Counted from the first letter of the stretch, positions 30,509-40,213 are shown. The stretch: DNA of 64,000 nt from Geotalea toluenoxydans JCM 15764 (GCF_001311985.1 NZ_BBCJ01000015.1:1-64000), one strand, 5' to 3'. Notes: generated from the letters alone by a model not told the origin. Translations and numbers: made by a program.

Positions 30509-31276
30509 ATGAGTGAAAGCCCACTGAAAGTATCCCTGGAGCGGGATGGCATGCTGCTCCGGTTGACTCTGGCCAGACCCAAGGCCAATATTGTCGATGC
30601 CGCCATGATAGCAGCACTGCAGTCAGCCCTTACCGAACATCTGCCGAAGCCGAAGCTCCGGGCGGTGCTCCTGTCGGCGGAAGGACCCCATTTCAGCTTC
30701 GGCGCCAGTGTCGATGAGCATATGCGATTGTTGCGCCCAGATGCTGAAAAGCCTGCACGCCCTGATACTGCAGCTGGTGGAGAGCCCGGTGCCGGTGCTG
30801 GTTGCCATAAATGGCCAGTGTCTGGGGGGTGGACTTGAAGTTGCCGCCGCCGGCCATCTGCTCTTCGCCGCCCCCGGCGCCATGATGGGCCAGCCGGAGA
30901 TCAAACTGGCAGTATTTGCCCCCGCCGCTTCCTGTCTGTTGCCGGAACGGATCGGCCAGGCCCAGGCAGAAGACCTGCTGTTTTCCGGACGCAGCATCAC
31001 CGCCGAAGAGGCACTGCGCATCGGCTTGGTGACTGCCATTGCCGAAGATCCCGACAAGGCGGCGCTGGATTATTTTGACAAGAACCTGGCTTCAGTCAGT
31101 GCCAGCACCTGCGCTTTGCCGTGCGGGCCGCCAGGGGAGATGCCATGCAGCGGATCAGGGCCAAGCTGGCCGCCGTGGAAAAGATGTACCTGGTGGAACT
31201 GATGTCCACCCATGATGCAGTGGAAGGATTGAAGGCGTTCGTGGAAAAACGGCCGGCAGTCTGGCAGGATCGTTAA
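30509..31276 (+). CDS. bamR: Cyclohexa-1,5-diene-1-carbonyl-CoA hydratase (three frameshifts)
   Basis: About 256 residues, crotonase superfamily. RLTLARPKANIVDAAMIAALQ, HFSFGASVDEHM, INGQCLGGGLEVAAAGHLLFA (oxyanion hole) and EIKLAVFAPAASCLLPERIG are the features of dienoyl-CoA hydratases (Dch/BamR), which add water to the diene made by benzoyl-CoA reductase. Bases are missing near 30730 (two) and 31110 (one). Start at 30509 rather than 30503 because GGAGGAG needs that spacing. It supplies the substrate of BamQ just upstream. Confidence 0.85.
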
Positions 31277-31325
31277 GCAGGAAGAAAACAATACATAAAA
31301 TCAACAATCATAAACGGAGGAGCAA

Positions 31326-32068
31326 ATGGATCTGAAGGGGAAAAATGCAATCGTAACCGGCGCCAGTCTGGGAATCGGCAGTGCCATCGCGCTGGATCTG
31401 GCAAAGAACGGCGCCAACGTGGCCATCAACTACCGCAAGCACAGCGAAGAGGCCAACGCCATCTGTGCCGAAATCCAGAAAATGGGACAGAAGCTATCGC
31501 CGTCCAGGCCGACGTGGCCAGCTTCAAGGATGCCCAGGCCATGGTGGACAAGGTCGTCGCCGAGTTGGGCAGCGTCGATATCCTGGTCAACAACGCCGGG
31601 GTCAACCGTGACGCCGTTATTTGGAAAATGACCGAAGAGCAGTGGGACGAATGCCTTGCCATCAACCTGAAGGGGTATTTCAACTACTGTCGCGCCGTTG
31701 CCCCCGTGATGAAAGACCAGGGGAGCGGCAAGATCGTCAACGTCACCTCCATCAACGGTATGCGCGGCAAATTCGGTCAGACCAACTACTCTGCTGCCAA
31801 AGCCGGCATCATCGGCTTGACCAAGGCCCTTGCCCGCGAACTGGCAAAATCCAACGTCAACTGCAACGCCATCGCCCCGGGCCTCATCGAGACAGAAATG
31901 ATGGCAGCCCTGCCGGAAGATGTGAAGCAGAAATCCCTGGCCGACATCGTCCTCGGCCGCATGGGCAAGCCGGAAGAAGTGGCCTGGCTGGTCACCTTCC
32001 TCTGCTCGGAGAAGTCGCGGCACATTACCGGTGAGTGCATCAAGGTTGACGGCGGACAGTATATTTGA
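31326..32068 (+). CDS. SDR-family 3-hydroxyacyl-CoA / 3-oxoacyl reductase (one frameshift)
   Basis: About 247 residues, FabG-like. NAD(P) motif VTGASLGIGSA, NNAG, and the catalytic Ser-Tyr-Lys (VTSING...YSAAKAG). One G lost near 31490 (QKAIAVQADVASF). Between the hydratase and the thiolase it probably oxidises a 3-hydroxyacyl-CoA (such as 3-hydroxypimelyl-CoA) in ring-cleavage product oxidation. A biosynthetic FabG role cannot be excluded, but operon position argues against it. Confidence 0.8.
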
Positions 32069-32093
32069 TCCATTCAGCAACATGCCGGGGTAG

Positions 32094-32155
32094 GACCCCC
32101 CTTTGTCCCCCCTACCCTGTAGGGGGGAAGCGAGCACGGCGAGCAGGGGGGTGGA
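32094..32155. repeat. C/G-run palindromic repeat
   Basis: ACCCCCCTTTGTCCCCCCTACC followed by TAGGGGGGAAGC...CAGGGGGG, able to fold on itself. It sits between the SDR and thiolase genes and is the longest intergenic gap inside the operon. Confidence 0.6.
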
Positions 32156-32198
32156 AGATGCTCGGAAAATCAATCTTGCACAATTTATGGAGGCACCA

Positions 32199-33396
32199 AT
32201 GCGTGAAGCAGTAATAGTCGATGCAGTAAGAACGCCGGTGGGTAAATGGGGCGGCGCCCTGAAAAATGTCCGCTCGGATGATTTGGCCGCACATTGTATT
32301 GCCGAGCTGGTCAAGCGGACCAAGATCGATCCCAACCTGATAGAGGATGTGGTGCTGGGCTGCACCAACCAGGCCGGTGAAGACAACCGCAACGTGGGGC
32401 GGATGGCTGCGCTTTTGGCCGGCCTCCCTTATTCGGCTGCCGGGCAAACCATCAACCGCCTCTGCGCTTCCGGCTCAACGCCATCAACAGCGCTGCCCAG
32501 GCCATCAAGGTGGGGGAGGGGGATGTTTTCATCGCCGGCGGCACCGAGTCCATGACCCGCGCCCCCTTTGTCATGGCCAAATCCGAGTCACCTTTTTCCA
32601 GAGACGTAAAAGTTTTCGACACGGTAATCGGCTGGCGTTTCACCAATCCCAAGATGACCGAGCCCTATGCCAAGGAAGGGATGGGGGAAACCGCAGAGAA
32701 CGTGGCGGTGCGCTACGGTCTGACCCGCCAGGAGCAGGATGAATTTGCCCTGGATACCCAGAAAAAATGGGCAGCTGCCGATGCAGCCGGTAAATTCAAT
32801 GATGAGATAGTACCAGTTGTCATTCCCCAGAAAAAGGGGGACCCGATAATCGTCAGCCGTGACGAGTTTCCCCGCGGAAACGACGTGACCATTGAGCAGC
32901 TGGCCAAGCTTCCCGCTGCCTTCAAAAAGGATGGCACCGTAACTGCCGGCAATTCCAGCGGTATCAATGACGGGGCTGCAGCACTCCTGCTTATGGAAGC
33001 CGAAACCGCCAAGAAGCTGGGTTACAAGCCTCTGGCGCGAGTCGTTGCCAGTGCCGTTGCCGGTTGCGACCCCTCCTATATGGGTCTCGGCCCCATCCCG
33101 GCGATCCAGAAAGTCCTGAAAAGGGCCAATCTGAAGATCGAAGACATCGATTTATTCGAGCTGAATGAGGCCTTTGCCGCCCAGTCCATTCCCTGCATCA
33201 AGGAGCTTGGGATCGATCCGGCCAAGGTCAACGTCAACGGTGCTCTATCGCCATCGGCCACCCCCTTGGCTCCACCGGCGCACGCATCACGGCCACCCTG
33301 GTGCATGAGATGAAGCGCCGCAATGCCCGTTACGGCATCGTTTCCCTCTGCATCGGTGTCGGTCAGGGAATCGCTACGGTGTTCGAGCGGGTGTAA
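32199..33396 (+). CDS. Acetyl-CoA C-acyltransferase (thiolase; two frameshifts)
   Basis: About 399 residues. Catalytic Cys in INRLCASG (about 92), His in [13 protein letters not shown] (about 350) and the second Cys in LCIGVGQG (about 382; CIGGGQG is usual). One base lost near 32470 and one near 33245. It cleaves a 3-oxoacyl-CoA with CoA. As the last gene of the etf-bam operon it probably acts on a C7 intermediate after ring opening. The ATG at 32199 follows GGAGG. A strong terminator follows. Confidence 0.87.
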
Positions 33397-33426
33397 GATC
33401 CTATGTTGAACTGACTTTTGAACCAT

Positions 33427-33455
33427 AGGGGCGTGGAATATCACGCCCCTTGTTT
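33427..33455 (+). terminator. Rho-independent terminator of the etf-bam operon
   Basis: AGGGGCGTG, a 6-base loop, CACGCCCCT, then TGTTT. A 9-bp GC stem 31 bases after the thiolase stop. Confidence 0.8.
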
Positions 33456-33485
33456 ATGCTACAGCCGGGAATTCTGTGAAATAAA

Positions 33486-33650
33486 AGACAGTCGCGACAT
33501 CGTCCGTTCGCTCTGTCGCCACAGCTGCGGACCTTGCAATGCCGCCCGCATAATGATACACGATGCGTGAATTGGTGGGTTGCCTCCGTTCACATGCGGC
33601 GGGTGTCCGCTCCTGTAGCTCGTCGCTCTCTCCCGATGCCACGACTGTCT
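33486..33650. repeat. MITE-like element, copy A
   Basis: 17-base terminal inverted repeats (AGACAGTCGCGACATCG; 15 of 17 pair with the right end at 33634-33650). It shares CGTCCGTTCG, CAGCTGCGGACCTTGC and GGCGGGTGTCCGCTC with copy B. No coding capacity. It lies directly upstream of the amidohydrolase gene, 42 bases before its ATG. Confidence 0.7.
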
Positions 33651-33691
33651 TCCCCGGAAATGTCTGAAGAACCTTGTTTTTAGGGGGTGCT

Positions 33692-34528
33692 ATGTCAGAG
33701 AAGACACGAAAACGCATCGATTTCCATGTTCATCTTTCCCTGTACACCTACCACAAGCCGTGGGTGACGGAATGGATGAGCCGCCAGCATCCCGAAGGTT
33801 ACGAGGCATTCATCCGTCGCTACAGCGACCCGGGGGCGTTCGAGGAACTGCTCTCGGCGGAAGGGATCGATTATGCCTGCATCCTTGCCGAGTTGAGCTA
33901 CGTCACTACCGGCGTCTGCACCAACAAGCAGGTGCGGGAGTTCTGCGCCGGAAGAAAACGCCTGATTCCCTTCTGCGACCTCAATCCCCACCTCTATACC
34001 GATCTAGGGGCGGAGCTGCACCGCAAAGTGGAAACAGAGGGCTTTCGAGGCATCAAGCTCTATCCCACCTATCAGCATTACTATCTCAACGACACCAGAA
34101 TGTATCCCCTCTACCGGGCGGCCGAGGATCTGGGCATTCCGGTGCTCATCCATACCGGCTCATCGGTGTTCGCGGGCTCGCGCATGAAGTACGGCGATCC
34201 TCTCCACCTGGACGACGTGGCCGGGGATTTCCCGTCGTTGAACCTGGTCATGGCCCATGCCGGGCGCGGCTTCTGGTACGACCGGGCTTTTTTCCTCTCC
34301 AAGCTCCACGCTAATCTCTACATGGAAATATCGGGTCTCCCTCCGGCTAAACTGACCACCTACTTTCCCGAATTCGCCCGCAACACGGACAAGATCATCT
34401 TCGGCAGCGACTGGCCGGCGGTACCCTCCCTGAGCGGCAATATGAAGGCTATTGGAGAACTCCCCATCTCCTGCGAAGGGGCGGCCAATATTCTGGGGGG
34501 TAATGCGGCGAGAATTCTGGGATTATAA
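33692..34528 (+). CDS. Amidohydrolase 2-family (PF04909) protein
   Basis: 278 residues from the ATG at 33692 (GGGGGTG upstream). DFHVHLSLY is the HxH metal site; GIKLYPTYQH, VLIHTGSSV and MAHAGRG supply the other ligands; FGSDWP holds the catalytic Asp. Members include amidohydrolases and decarboxylases of aromatic acids. Both sides are flanked by the same dispersed element, so this single-gene unit may be a moved cassette. Substrate unknown. Intact. Confidence 0.75.
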   Translation: MSEKTRKRIDFHVHLSLYTYHKPWVTEWMSRQHPEGYEAFIRRYSDPGAFEELLSAEGIDYACILAELSYVTTGVCTNKQVREFCAGRKRLIPFCDLNPHLYTDLGAELHRKVETEGFRGIKLYPTYQHYYLNDTRMYPLYRAAEDLGIPVLIHTGSSVFAGSRMKYGDPLHLDDVAGDFPSLNLVMAHAGRGFWYDRAFFLSKLHANLYMEISGLPPAKLTTYFPEFARNTDKIIFGSDWPAVPSLSGNMKAIGELPISCEGAANILGGNAARILGL

Positions 34529-34552
34529 GGTGAATTGGTGGGCAGTTGGGTG

Positions 34553-34725
34553 AGGTTGCCGTGGCTTCGTCCGTTCGTTCTGTCGCCCCAGCTGCGGACC
34601 TTGCGCCTTCTTTTGCTCTAACTCTCTAAACAGGCTTTTGCATGACCATCGGCTTCGTTCTCCGTCAGGCGGGTGTCCGCTCGCCGCTGCGGCTCGGTCA
34701 CTCTCTCCCGAAACCACGGCAACCT
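34553..34725. repeat. MITE-like element, copy B
   Basis: 17-base terminal inverted repeats (AGGTTGCCGTGGCTTCG, 16 of 17 pair with 34709-34725). The arm sequence differs from copy A at several positions but stays self-complementary. It begins 24 bases after the amidohydrolase stop. Confidence 0.7.
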
Positions 34726-34756
34726 GGCAAATTTTTGCATTAACACCGGTAACCCA

Positions 34757-35410
34757 TTAAAGCCTTGCCAGCAGGCGGCGATAGTCCTCTTCCGTATCCA
34801 GATCCATGAGAATGGCCGGCGTTTGGACTTCGATGCTGCGGATTCTTCCGGCATATTCCTGAAAGAGTGTCCTGGCGCCGCAGTCGCCGATCAATGTGTC
34901 CATAAGGGGAAAGGTTTCCCGGCTGAAAAGAACCGGGTTGCCCCGCTGGCCGTCAAAGGTGGGAATGACTATGGGGGGGCGGGATTCGGCAAAGGAGGCG
35001 AGGATCAGGTCGATGGTCTCGGCGGTGACGAGGGGTTGATCGCCAAGGAGAAAGAGGGCGGCGTCGAAACTCGCCGGAATCGCATTCAGTCCTGCTTTCA
35101 GTGACGAACTCTGTCCCGTCTCGTAGGCACTATTGATAACGGTGGTGACATTACTTTCTTCCAGAAGCGGTTTGATGCGCTCGGCTTCATGGCCGAGCAC
35201 GACGATCACCCTCTGCAGGCTTGAAGTCAGGGCATTTTCCACCACCCGTTCGATGACGGTCCGGCCCCGGAAGGGGAGAAGCTGTTTCGGTTGACCCATG
35301 CGGCGGCTGCTGCCGGCGGCGAGAACGATGCCGGCCACCTTGGGCTCAGGCTGATGAAAAAGCCCAATCTGCCGCGTTGCCCTTACCATTCGTCGTTGCG
35401 GCGTACTCAT
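34757..35410 (-). CDS. MobA/MocA-like molybdenum cofactor nucleotidyltransferase
   Basis: 217 residues. The nucleotidyltransferase signature AGIVLAAGSSRRMGQPKQLLPF (about 26-47), LLGDQPLV and FDGQRGNPVLF match MocA-type enzymes, which attach CMP (MocA) or GMP (MobA) to molybdopterin. It is last in an operon of molybdenum-hydroxylase maturation genes. CTP/cytosine specificity is inferred, because XDH-family enzymes use the cytosine form in many bacteria. Its ATG overlaps a 25-codon frame that ends in ATGA. Confidence 0.82.
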   Translation of the reverse strand: MSTPQRRMVRATRQIGLFHQPEPKVAGIVLAAGSSRRMGQPKQLLPFRGRTVIERVVENALTSSLQRVIVVLGHEAERIKPLLEESNVTTVINSAYETGQSSSLKAGLNAIPASFDAALFLLGDQPLVTAETIDLILASFAESRPPIVIPTFDGQRGNPVLFSRETFPLMDTLIGDCGARTLFQEYAGRIRSIEVQTPAILMDLDTEEDYRRLLARL

Positions 35411-35484
35411 AGGTGCGCCTCACTCCTCTGGTCTAGGGCGCCTTGCACCTGGGACTTGTTGATCAGCCTGGCATATCTTGTCAT
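35407..35484 (-). CDS. 25-codon frame joined to both neighbours by ATGA overlaps
   Basis: Codes MTRYARLINKSQVQGALDQRSEAHL. Its ATG overlaps the yqeC stop (35481-35484) and its TGA overlaps the mocA ATG (35407-35410). Two four-base overlaps suggest translational coupling through a tiny gene. It has no family. It could be a coupling leader or the tail of a lost gene. Confidence 0.35.
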   Translation of the reverse strand: MTRYARLINKSQVQGALDQRSEAHL

Positions 35485-36266
35485 TGGCTTCCTCCAACGT
35501 AGACACGGTGCACATTGATGCCTTCCTGAAGCTGACCGACCATGACCGCCTCGGCGACGGAGGGTGAAGCTCCATTGAGATGGAGAGCGACGGCAGCTCC
35601 TTTCTCCTCCAGTTCGGGGGTATCAGCCTTGTTGAGGAAGATGAAGCGCCGTGCCTGGGGCGGAGCCCCCTTGAAGGCACCGGAAGGATGGGCGAGAAGT
35701 CGGGCCAGGGCGGGAACGGTGATTGTTTCACCTGGCGAAAGCTGCATCAGCTTCCCTGCCAGTTCCGAGCGAAAGACCATTTCTTCTCCCAGGGGCCTGC
35801 CGAGGACCTCCAACCCGGCCAAAGCCACGACGATGGAGGTGTTTTCCGGGATTACCGGTTCATGGACCGCCGGCGCCTTGAGCGCCTTACGGGCGGCGCC
35901 GTCCGCTTCCACAACCACCCAGTCGAACAGTCCTGAATCTTCAAAAGTGTGGATCGCCTCGGGTGGGAATCCCTTCAGCTTATCGGTCTGGGGGAGATAG
36001 GCGGCTGCCGCCGAAACGTGCATTCCCGCAGCCTGATGGGCTTTGGCCTGGCGGAGGATGACCTGCGGGTCCTGGTCGATGAGGAGCGTTTCCGACTGCT
36101 CGGTGGAAGGAATGAGAATCTTGGTGGTGGTCGTAGTCAGAACCCGTTTGCCGGAGTAGGCCAGCTGCCTGGCCAGGTGAAACATCAGGCTCGTTTTGCC
36201 TCCGGCGCCGACGATGCTCACTACGCCGTTCGGTCCGATCCCCACTATTTCGGCAAAGGATTTCAT
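35481..36266 (-). CDS. yqeC: Selenium-dependent hydroxylase accessory protein YqeC
   Basis: 261 residues from 36266; an earlier in-frame ATG lies inside yqeB and is not used. A P-loop SIVGAGGKTSLM (about 14-25), TTTTTKI and VVVEADGAARKALKAP are signatures of the YqeC family, which is needed for maturation of certain molybdenum hydroxylases. Intact. The start codon follows the yqeB stop by 4 bases. Its name comes from the family; whether the enzyme here uses selenium is not shown. Confidence 0.8.
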   Translation of the reverse strand: MKSFAEIVGIGPNGVVSIVGAGGKTSLMFHLARQLAYSGKRVLTTTTTKILIPSTEQSETLLIDQDPQVILRQAKAHQAAGMHVSAAAAYLPQTDKLKGFPPEAIHTFEDSGLFDWVVVEADGAARKALKAPAVHEPVIPENTSIVVALAGLEVLGRPLGEEMVFRSELAGKLMQLSPGETITVPALARLLAHPSGAFKGAPPQARRFIFLNKADTPELEEKGAAVALHLNGASPSVAEAVMVGQLQEGINVHRVYVGGSQ

Positions 36267-36270
36267 AGGC

Positions 36271-37074
36271 TTACCTGTTGTAAACGGCGAGGATCGCCTC
36301 CAGGACCGATCCCCCCAGCGCCCTGGCTTTCTCGGAAACCGTATGGCAATAGGCCGCATCGCCCCGAGGATCGATATCGCCGATCTTGAGGCCGGTGGTA
36401 ACCTGGGAGCCGGGGCGGATCAGGCCGCGCAGGATGCCGTCGATGGAGGTAGTAACTGCCTCGGTGCCGACCTGGCCGATGACGTCACCTTTGGCTACCT
36501 GGTCGCCGATCTTCCTATCGGTGGTGAAGGGGCCATCAGCTTGGCACGGAGCACCCGCTCGCTGGTAAAACCGCCGATATTGCCAGGTATGCCGGTATTG
36601 GCCTCCGCCTGGCCCGCTGCAATCAATCGTCCAAGGTTATGCCCCCGGTTGGTTTCCACCACCACATGGCAATCGGTGCCGGCGGTAAAGCCGGGACCGA
36701 GGGCGATCACCAGCGGAGCATCGGTAATGGCTGTGCCAGATTGCGCTTGGCAATGGTGCGTCGATGAGGATGTCGGGCTGCAGGCGACGCACCGTGTCTC
36801 CTTTCGGATCGACCATGACGGCGATCATTCCCTGTTCCCAGGTCTGAGCAAGCCCTGCGCCGTCTTCAATCTGTACCGCTTCAATCCCTTCCACCGCCTT
36901 CTGCCCGTCGTGGACAGCTTCGCAGAAAGAGACCTCCCGGCGTACCGCCAGGGGAAAAGAAGTTTCCAGCATGAGCAGGCGGCGGAATCCTGAGCGGTGA
37001 AGACGGCAGGCAATGCCGCTGGCCATTTCCCCGGCCCCCTTCATGATGATCATCCGTTCCTTCAGCGCTTTCAT
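36271..37074 (-). CDS. yqeB: EF2563/YqeB-type molybdenum hydroxylase accessory protein (three frameshifts)
   Basis: About 268 residues. IIMKGAGEMASGIACRLHRSGF (about 9-30) is a Rossmann motif, and VMVDPKGDTVRRLQPDILIDA is family-typical. In the middle, VIALGPGFTAGTDCHVVVETNRGHNLGR, and the end ILRGLIRPGSQVTTGLKIGDIDPRGD, match YqeB. Bases lost near 36750 (two) and 36530 (one). Known only as an accessory factor for selenium-dependent molybdenum hydroxylases. It sits between xdhC and yqeC. Confidence 0.75.
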
Positions 37075-37078
37075 GACC

Positions 37079-37840
37079 TTACTCCCGGCCGTAATAGGTG
37101 GCAAGGAGCTGACTGGCGATGCTGATGGCGATCTCCCGGGGGGAGTTGCCGCCGTTGTCGTGGCCGATGGGGCAGCGAACTGCTGAGAGATCCAGCCCCT
37201 TAGCCTCCAGGTTTTTCTTGATGCCGGCCCATTTTGATTTGCTTCCCACCATCCCCGCATACCGTGTCGGATGGGGCAGCACCTCTTCCAGCACCTGCTG
37301 GTCCATGGTGCCGCTATAGGTCATGATAGTGACGAAAGAGCGTTTGTCGCACCAGTTGGCTTTGGCGATAAAATCGCTGTAGTGGCACTGATGGCGGATG
37401 ACACTGCCGGGGAGGGTCGGGGAGTTGATCCATTCGTCCCGCTCATCGATGAGGTGGACGCGGAAGGGGGTTCCCTCAAGGACATGGGCGAGTGATTGGC
37501 CGATGTGGCCGGCGCCGAAGACGTAAAGGACCGGATTGTCATTGATCAGTTCCATATGGTACTCCATGGTGCCGCCGCAGGCGGGAAACTCGCCTCTCGC
37601 TTTCAGTGGAACGCTGCTGTTGCCCCCCTGCATGCTGTCAAAGCACTTGCGAGCGTCCTCAAGGGCGTAGTACTCGGGGGTGCCGCCTCCCACGGTGCCG
37701 TAAAAGGTGCCGTCGGGAAGAACGATCATCTTCGCCCCTCCCTTGCGCGGCGTCGAGCCGCTGCTCTTGGTCACCGTCACCAGCACCGCAAGTTGATTGC
37801 TGCGCCGCAGTTCATCCAGTTTGCCGATCCAGTCCCACAT
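37079..37840 (-). CDS. xdhC: XdhC-family molybdenum cofactor insertion chaperone
   Basis: 253 residues, intact. VTVTKSSGSTPRKGGAKMIV (residues 22-41), GTVGGG, and the C-terminal FGAGHIGQSL with MVGSKSKW are XdhC/CoxF hallmarks. XdhC binds the Mo cofactor, helps sulfurate it, and inserts it into xanthine-dehydrogenase-type enzymes. The gene follows the Mo subunit gene after a C/G-run repeat and has AAGGAG before its ATG. It probably loads the hydroxylase encoded at 37910-41743. Confidence 0.88.
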   Translation of the reverse strand: MWDWIGKLDELRRSNQLAVLVTVTKSSGSTPRKGGAKMIVLPDGTFYGTVGGGTPEYYALEDARKCFDSMQGGNSSVPLKARGEFPACGGTMEYHMELINDNPVLYVFGAGHIGQSLAHVLEGTPFRVHLIDERDEWINSPTLPGSVIRHQCHYSDFIAKANWCDKRSFVTIMTYSGTMDQQVLEEVLPHPTRYAGMVGSKSKWAGIKKNLEAKGLDLSAVRCPIGHDNGGNSPREIAISIASQLLATYYGRE

Positions 37841-37861
37841 GGCTGACTCCTTGTAAAACTC

Positions 37862-37900
37862 TTCTCCCCCTCCTTTATGGGAGGGGGCAGGGGGGAGGGC
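37862..37900. repeat. C/G-run hairpin
   Basis: CTCCCCCTCCTTTATGGGAGGGGGC followed by a second G-run, in the gap between xdhC and the Mo subunit gene. Self-complementary. Confidence 0.55.
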
Positions 37901-37909
37901 GTTTGATCA

Positions 37910-40213
37910 TTATGCCTTTGCCTCTTCCCGTTCCCTTTTTTCCTTCAGCGCACGCCATACCTTCTCGTAGGTGAGGGGAAGGCTGTTGACCCGTACCCCC
38001 ATGGCGTCGAAGATGGCATTGGAGAACATTCCAAGGGTCGGGTTTGTCGAGCCTTCGCCGATTTCCTTCACCCCCCACGGCCCGGTCGGTTCGATGCTGT
38101 CGACAACCTCCGACTGGATGGGGGGCATGTCCATGGCGGTCAAAAGCCGGTAGTTGGCCAGCTCGGCATTCTTGATCCGTCCCTTGTCGTCAAAGAGGAC
38201 CTCCTCCCAGACCGATTCCCCCATTCCCATGTAGAGGGCGCCATGGACCTGGCCGTGGAGCAGGCGCGGATTGATGACCTTGCCGCAATCATGCACGTCC
38301 CAGATGCCGACGACGCTGATTTCTCCCGTTTCCTTGTCGATGGAAACCTCGCCCACCTGGGCGCCGAAGCTGTAGGCTGGGGAGGTGCCCACCGCAGCCC
38401 CCTTGAAGCTGCCCCCCAGCTTGGGAGGCGTGTAGGCGCCCCGGCCCAAAAGCGGTCCCTTGAGGACGAAGTGTCTGCGGGCCGTCTCCTCGAAGGTAAC
38501 GGTTTTCCCAGGGCGGGATTTTGAGAAGATAACTCCTTCCTCGCATTCCAGGTCATCGGCGGGGAGCGAAAGCATGGTCGAAGCCATCTCCAAGAGCTGT
38601 TTTTTGACCTCTTCCCCGGCCTGCTTGACGGCGGCGCCGGACATGTAAGTCTGGCGGCTGGCATAGGCGCCGAAATCCAGTGGCGTGATCTCCGTATCGG
38701 CGGCGACGATCTTCATCTGCTCGTAGCGATAACCCATGGCTTCGGCAGCCATCTGACAGAGAATGGTATCGGACCCCTGACCGATGTCAACGGAGCCGGT
38801 GTAGAGCGTCGCTGCCGTGCCGTCTTCATGGACCTTGATGAAAGCGGCGGCGTGGGGGAGGTCGGTGCGGTAGATGGGATAGCCGGCGCCGGTGACGAAA
38901 CTGCCGGTGGCGACGCCGATGCCGCGGCCGTGGGGAAGGGTTTTCTTTTTCTCATCCCAGCCGGAGATTTCCCTGGCCCGCTCCAGGCACTCGCGCATTT
39001 TGCAGGAGTTGACCTGGAAATCGTTGGGGGTAACCGTGTCGGCACGCCGGGCATTGCGGATGCGGATATCCATGGGATCTATTCCCAGGTCGGCGGCCAC
39101 ATTATCCAAATGACTTTCGAAGGCATACTTGGGCTGGGGAGCCCCGTGGCCTCGCTGGGCGCCGCAGGCAGGGAGGTTGGTATAGACCCGGAACATATCG
39201 AACTGGTAATTGTCGAACTCATAGGTCATGGGGAGCAATGCTCCGGCGTAGTAGGCGCTGGCGATGCCCAGGCTGGTATAGGCGCCCCCGTCCATGATGA
39301 AGTTGGCCTTGGCGGCAAGGATCTTGCCGTCCTTGTCCACCCCGGTGGTGATCTCCATGTACTGTGCGTGCCGCCCCCGGTTGTGGGCGAACATCTCGGC
39401 CCGGTCATAGAAGGTCCGCACCGGCCGGCCGGTCCGTTTGGCAAGCACTGCCCCGGCGAACTCCAGGCCGGTCGGCTCCAGCTTACCGCCGAACCCTCCC
39501 CCCAGGTAGGGCTTGATGATCCTTACATCACCCATGGGCATGCCGAATTCCCGGGCGATGTAGTACTGGAAGTAGTGGGGAGACTGGGTACTGGCATAGA
39601 TGGTCAGCTTTTCCCCCTCCCACATGGAAATGGATGAGTGGGGCTCGATGGGTGTCTGGTAGGTGCGCTGGCCGACAAAGGTGTCGGTCCGCACATGGTG
39701 GGCCTCTGCCAGGGCTTTTTCCACGTCGCCGAACTCCTGGTGGATCTCGGTATTGATGTTCCGTTCGTACTCTTCGTGGACCAGGGGCTGCCCCTCATCC
39801 ATGGCATGGCGGAAATCCAGCACTGCCGGCAGCTCCTCGTATTCAACCTTGATGAGCTTCATGGCCTTGTAGCAGGTCTCTTCGTCCACGCAGGCTACTG
39901 CCGCCACCTTATCGCCGACGAAACGGACCTTGTCGATGCAGAAGATGTTCTCGTCCCAGCGGGCCGGGCTCAGGCCGTACTTCAGCTCCGGCACGTCCTT
40001 ATGGGTGATGACCGCCTTGACCCCCGGCAGCGCCTCGGCAGCCGAGGTGTCGATGGAGACGATCCGGGCGTGGGCGTAGGGGCTGGTGAGGATTTTGCCG
40101 TAAAGCATGTTGGGGAATTTCAGATCGCCGGTGTACTTGGCGCCACCGGTAACCTTATCGGGGCCGTCGATGCGCGGCACGCTGCGGCCGATTACTTTAT
40201 GGTTGTCGTTCAT
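37910..40213 (-). CDS. Molybdenum hydroxylase large subunit, probably 4-hydroxybenzoyl-CoA reductase alpha
   Basis: 767 residues, intact. The start at 40213 (MNDNHKVIGRSVPR, with GGAGAC before it) is preferred over an upstream in-frame start at 40309 whose first codons are repeat sequence. XDH-family features: RIDGPDKVTGGAKYTGD, LGGGFGGKLEPTG, GAQRGHGAPQ, VDIGQGSDTI and the catalytic Glu in VKEIGEGSTNP. In the p-cresol cluster it should dehydroxylate 4-hydroxybenzoyl-CoA to benzoyl-CoA. Another aromatic or heterocyclic hydroxylase activity remains possible. Confidence 0.8.
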   Translation of the reverse strand: MNDNHKVIGRSVPRIDGPDKVTGGAKYTGDLKFPNMLYGKILTSPYAHARIVSIDTSAAEALPGVKAVITHKDVPELKYGLSPARWDENIFCIDKVRFVGDKVAAVACVDEETCYKAMKLIKVEYEELPAVLDFRHAMDEGQPLVHEEYERNINTEIHQEFGDVEKALAEAHHVRTDTFVGQRTYQTPIEPHSSISMWEGEKLTIYASTQSPHYFQYYIAREFGMPMGDVRIIKPYLGGGFGGKLEPTGLEFAGAVLAKRTGRPVRTFYDRAEMFAHNRGRHAQYMEITTGVDKDGKILAAKANFIMDGGAYTSLGIASAYYAGALLPMTYEFDNYQFDMFRVYTNLPACGAQRGHGAPQPKYAFESHLDNVAADLGIDPMDIRIRNARRADTVTPNDFQVNSCKMRECLERAREISGWDEKKKTLPHGRGIGVATGSFVTGAGYPIYRTDLPHAAAFIKVHEDGTAATLYTGSVDIGQGSDTILCQMAAEAMGYRYEQMKIVAADTEITPLDFGAYASRQTYMSGAAVKQAGEEVKKQLLEMASTMLSLPADDLECEEGVIFSKSRPGKTVTFEETARRHFVLKGPLLGRGAYTPPKLGGSFKGAAVGTSPAYSFGAQVGEVSIDKETGEISVVGIWDVHDCGKVINPRLLHGQVHGALYMGMGESVWEEVLFDDKGRIKNAELANYRLLTAMDMPPIQSEVVDSIEPTGPWGVKEIGEGSTNPTLGMFSNAIFDAMGVRVNSLPLTYEKVWRALKEKREREEAKA

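Noticed and set aside
29109-30617. Minus-strand frame of 502 codons
   Set aside because: Antisense to etfA and bamQ; no family resemblance or ribosome site.
22377-33396. Programmed frameshifting as the cause of the split genes
   Set aside because: The shifts are in many unrelated genes, lack slippery heptamers with downstream structure, and all repair by adding a lost base.
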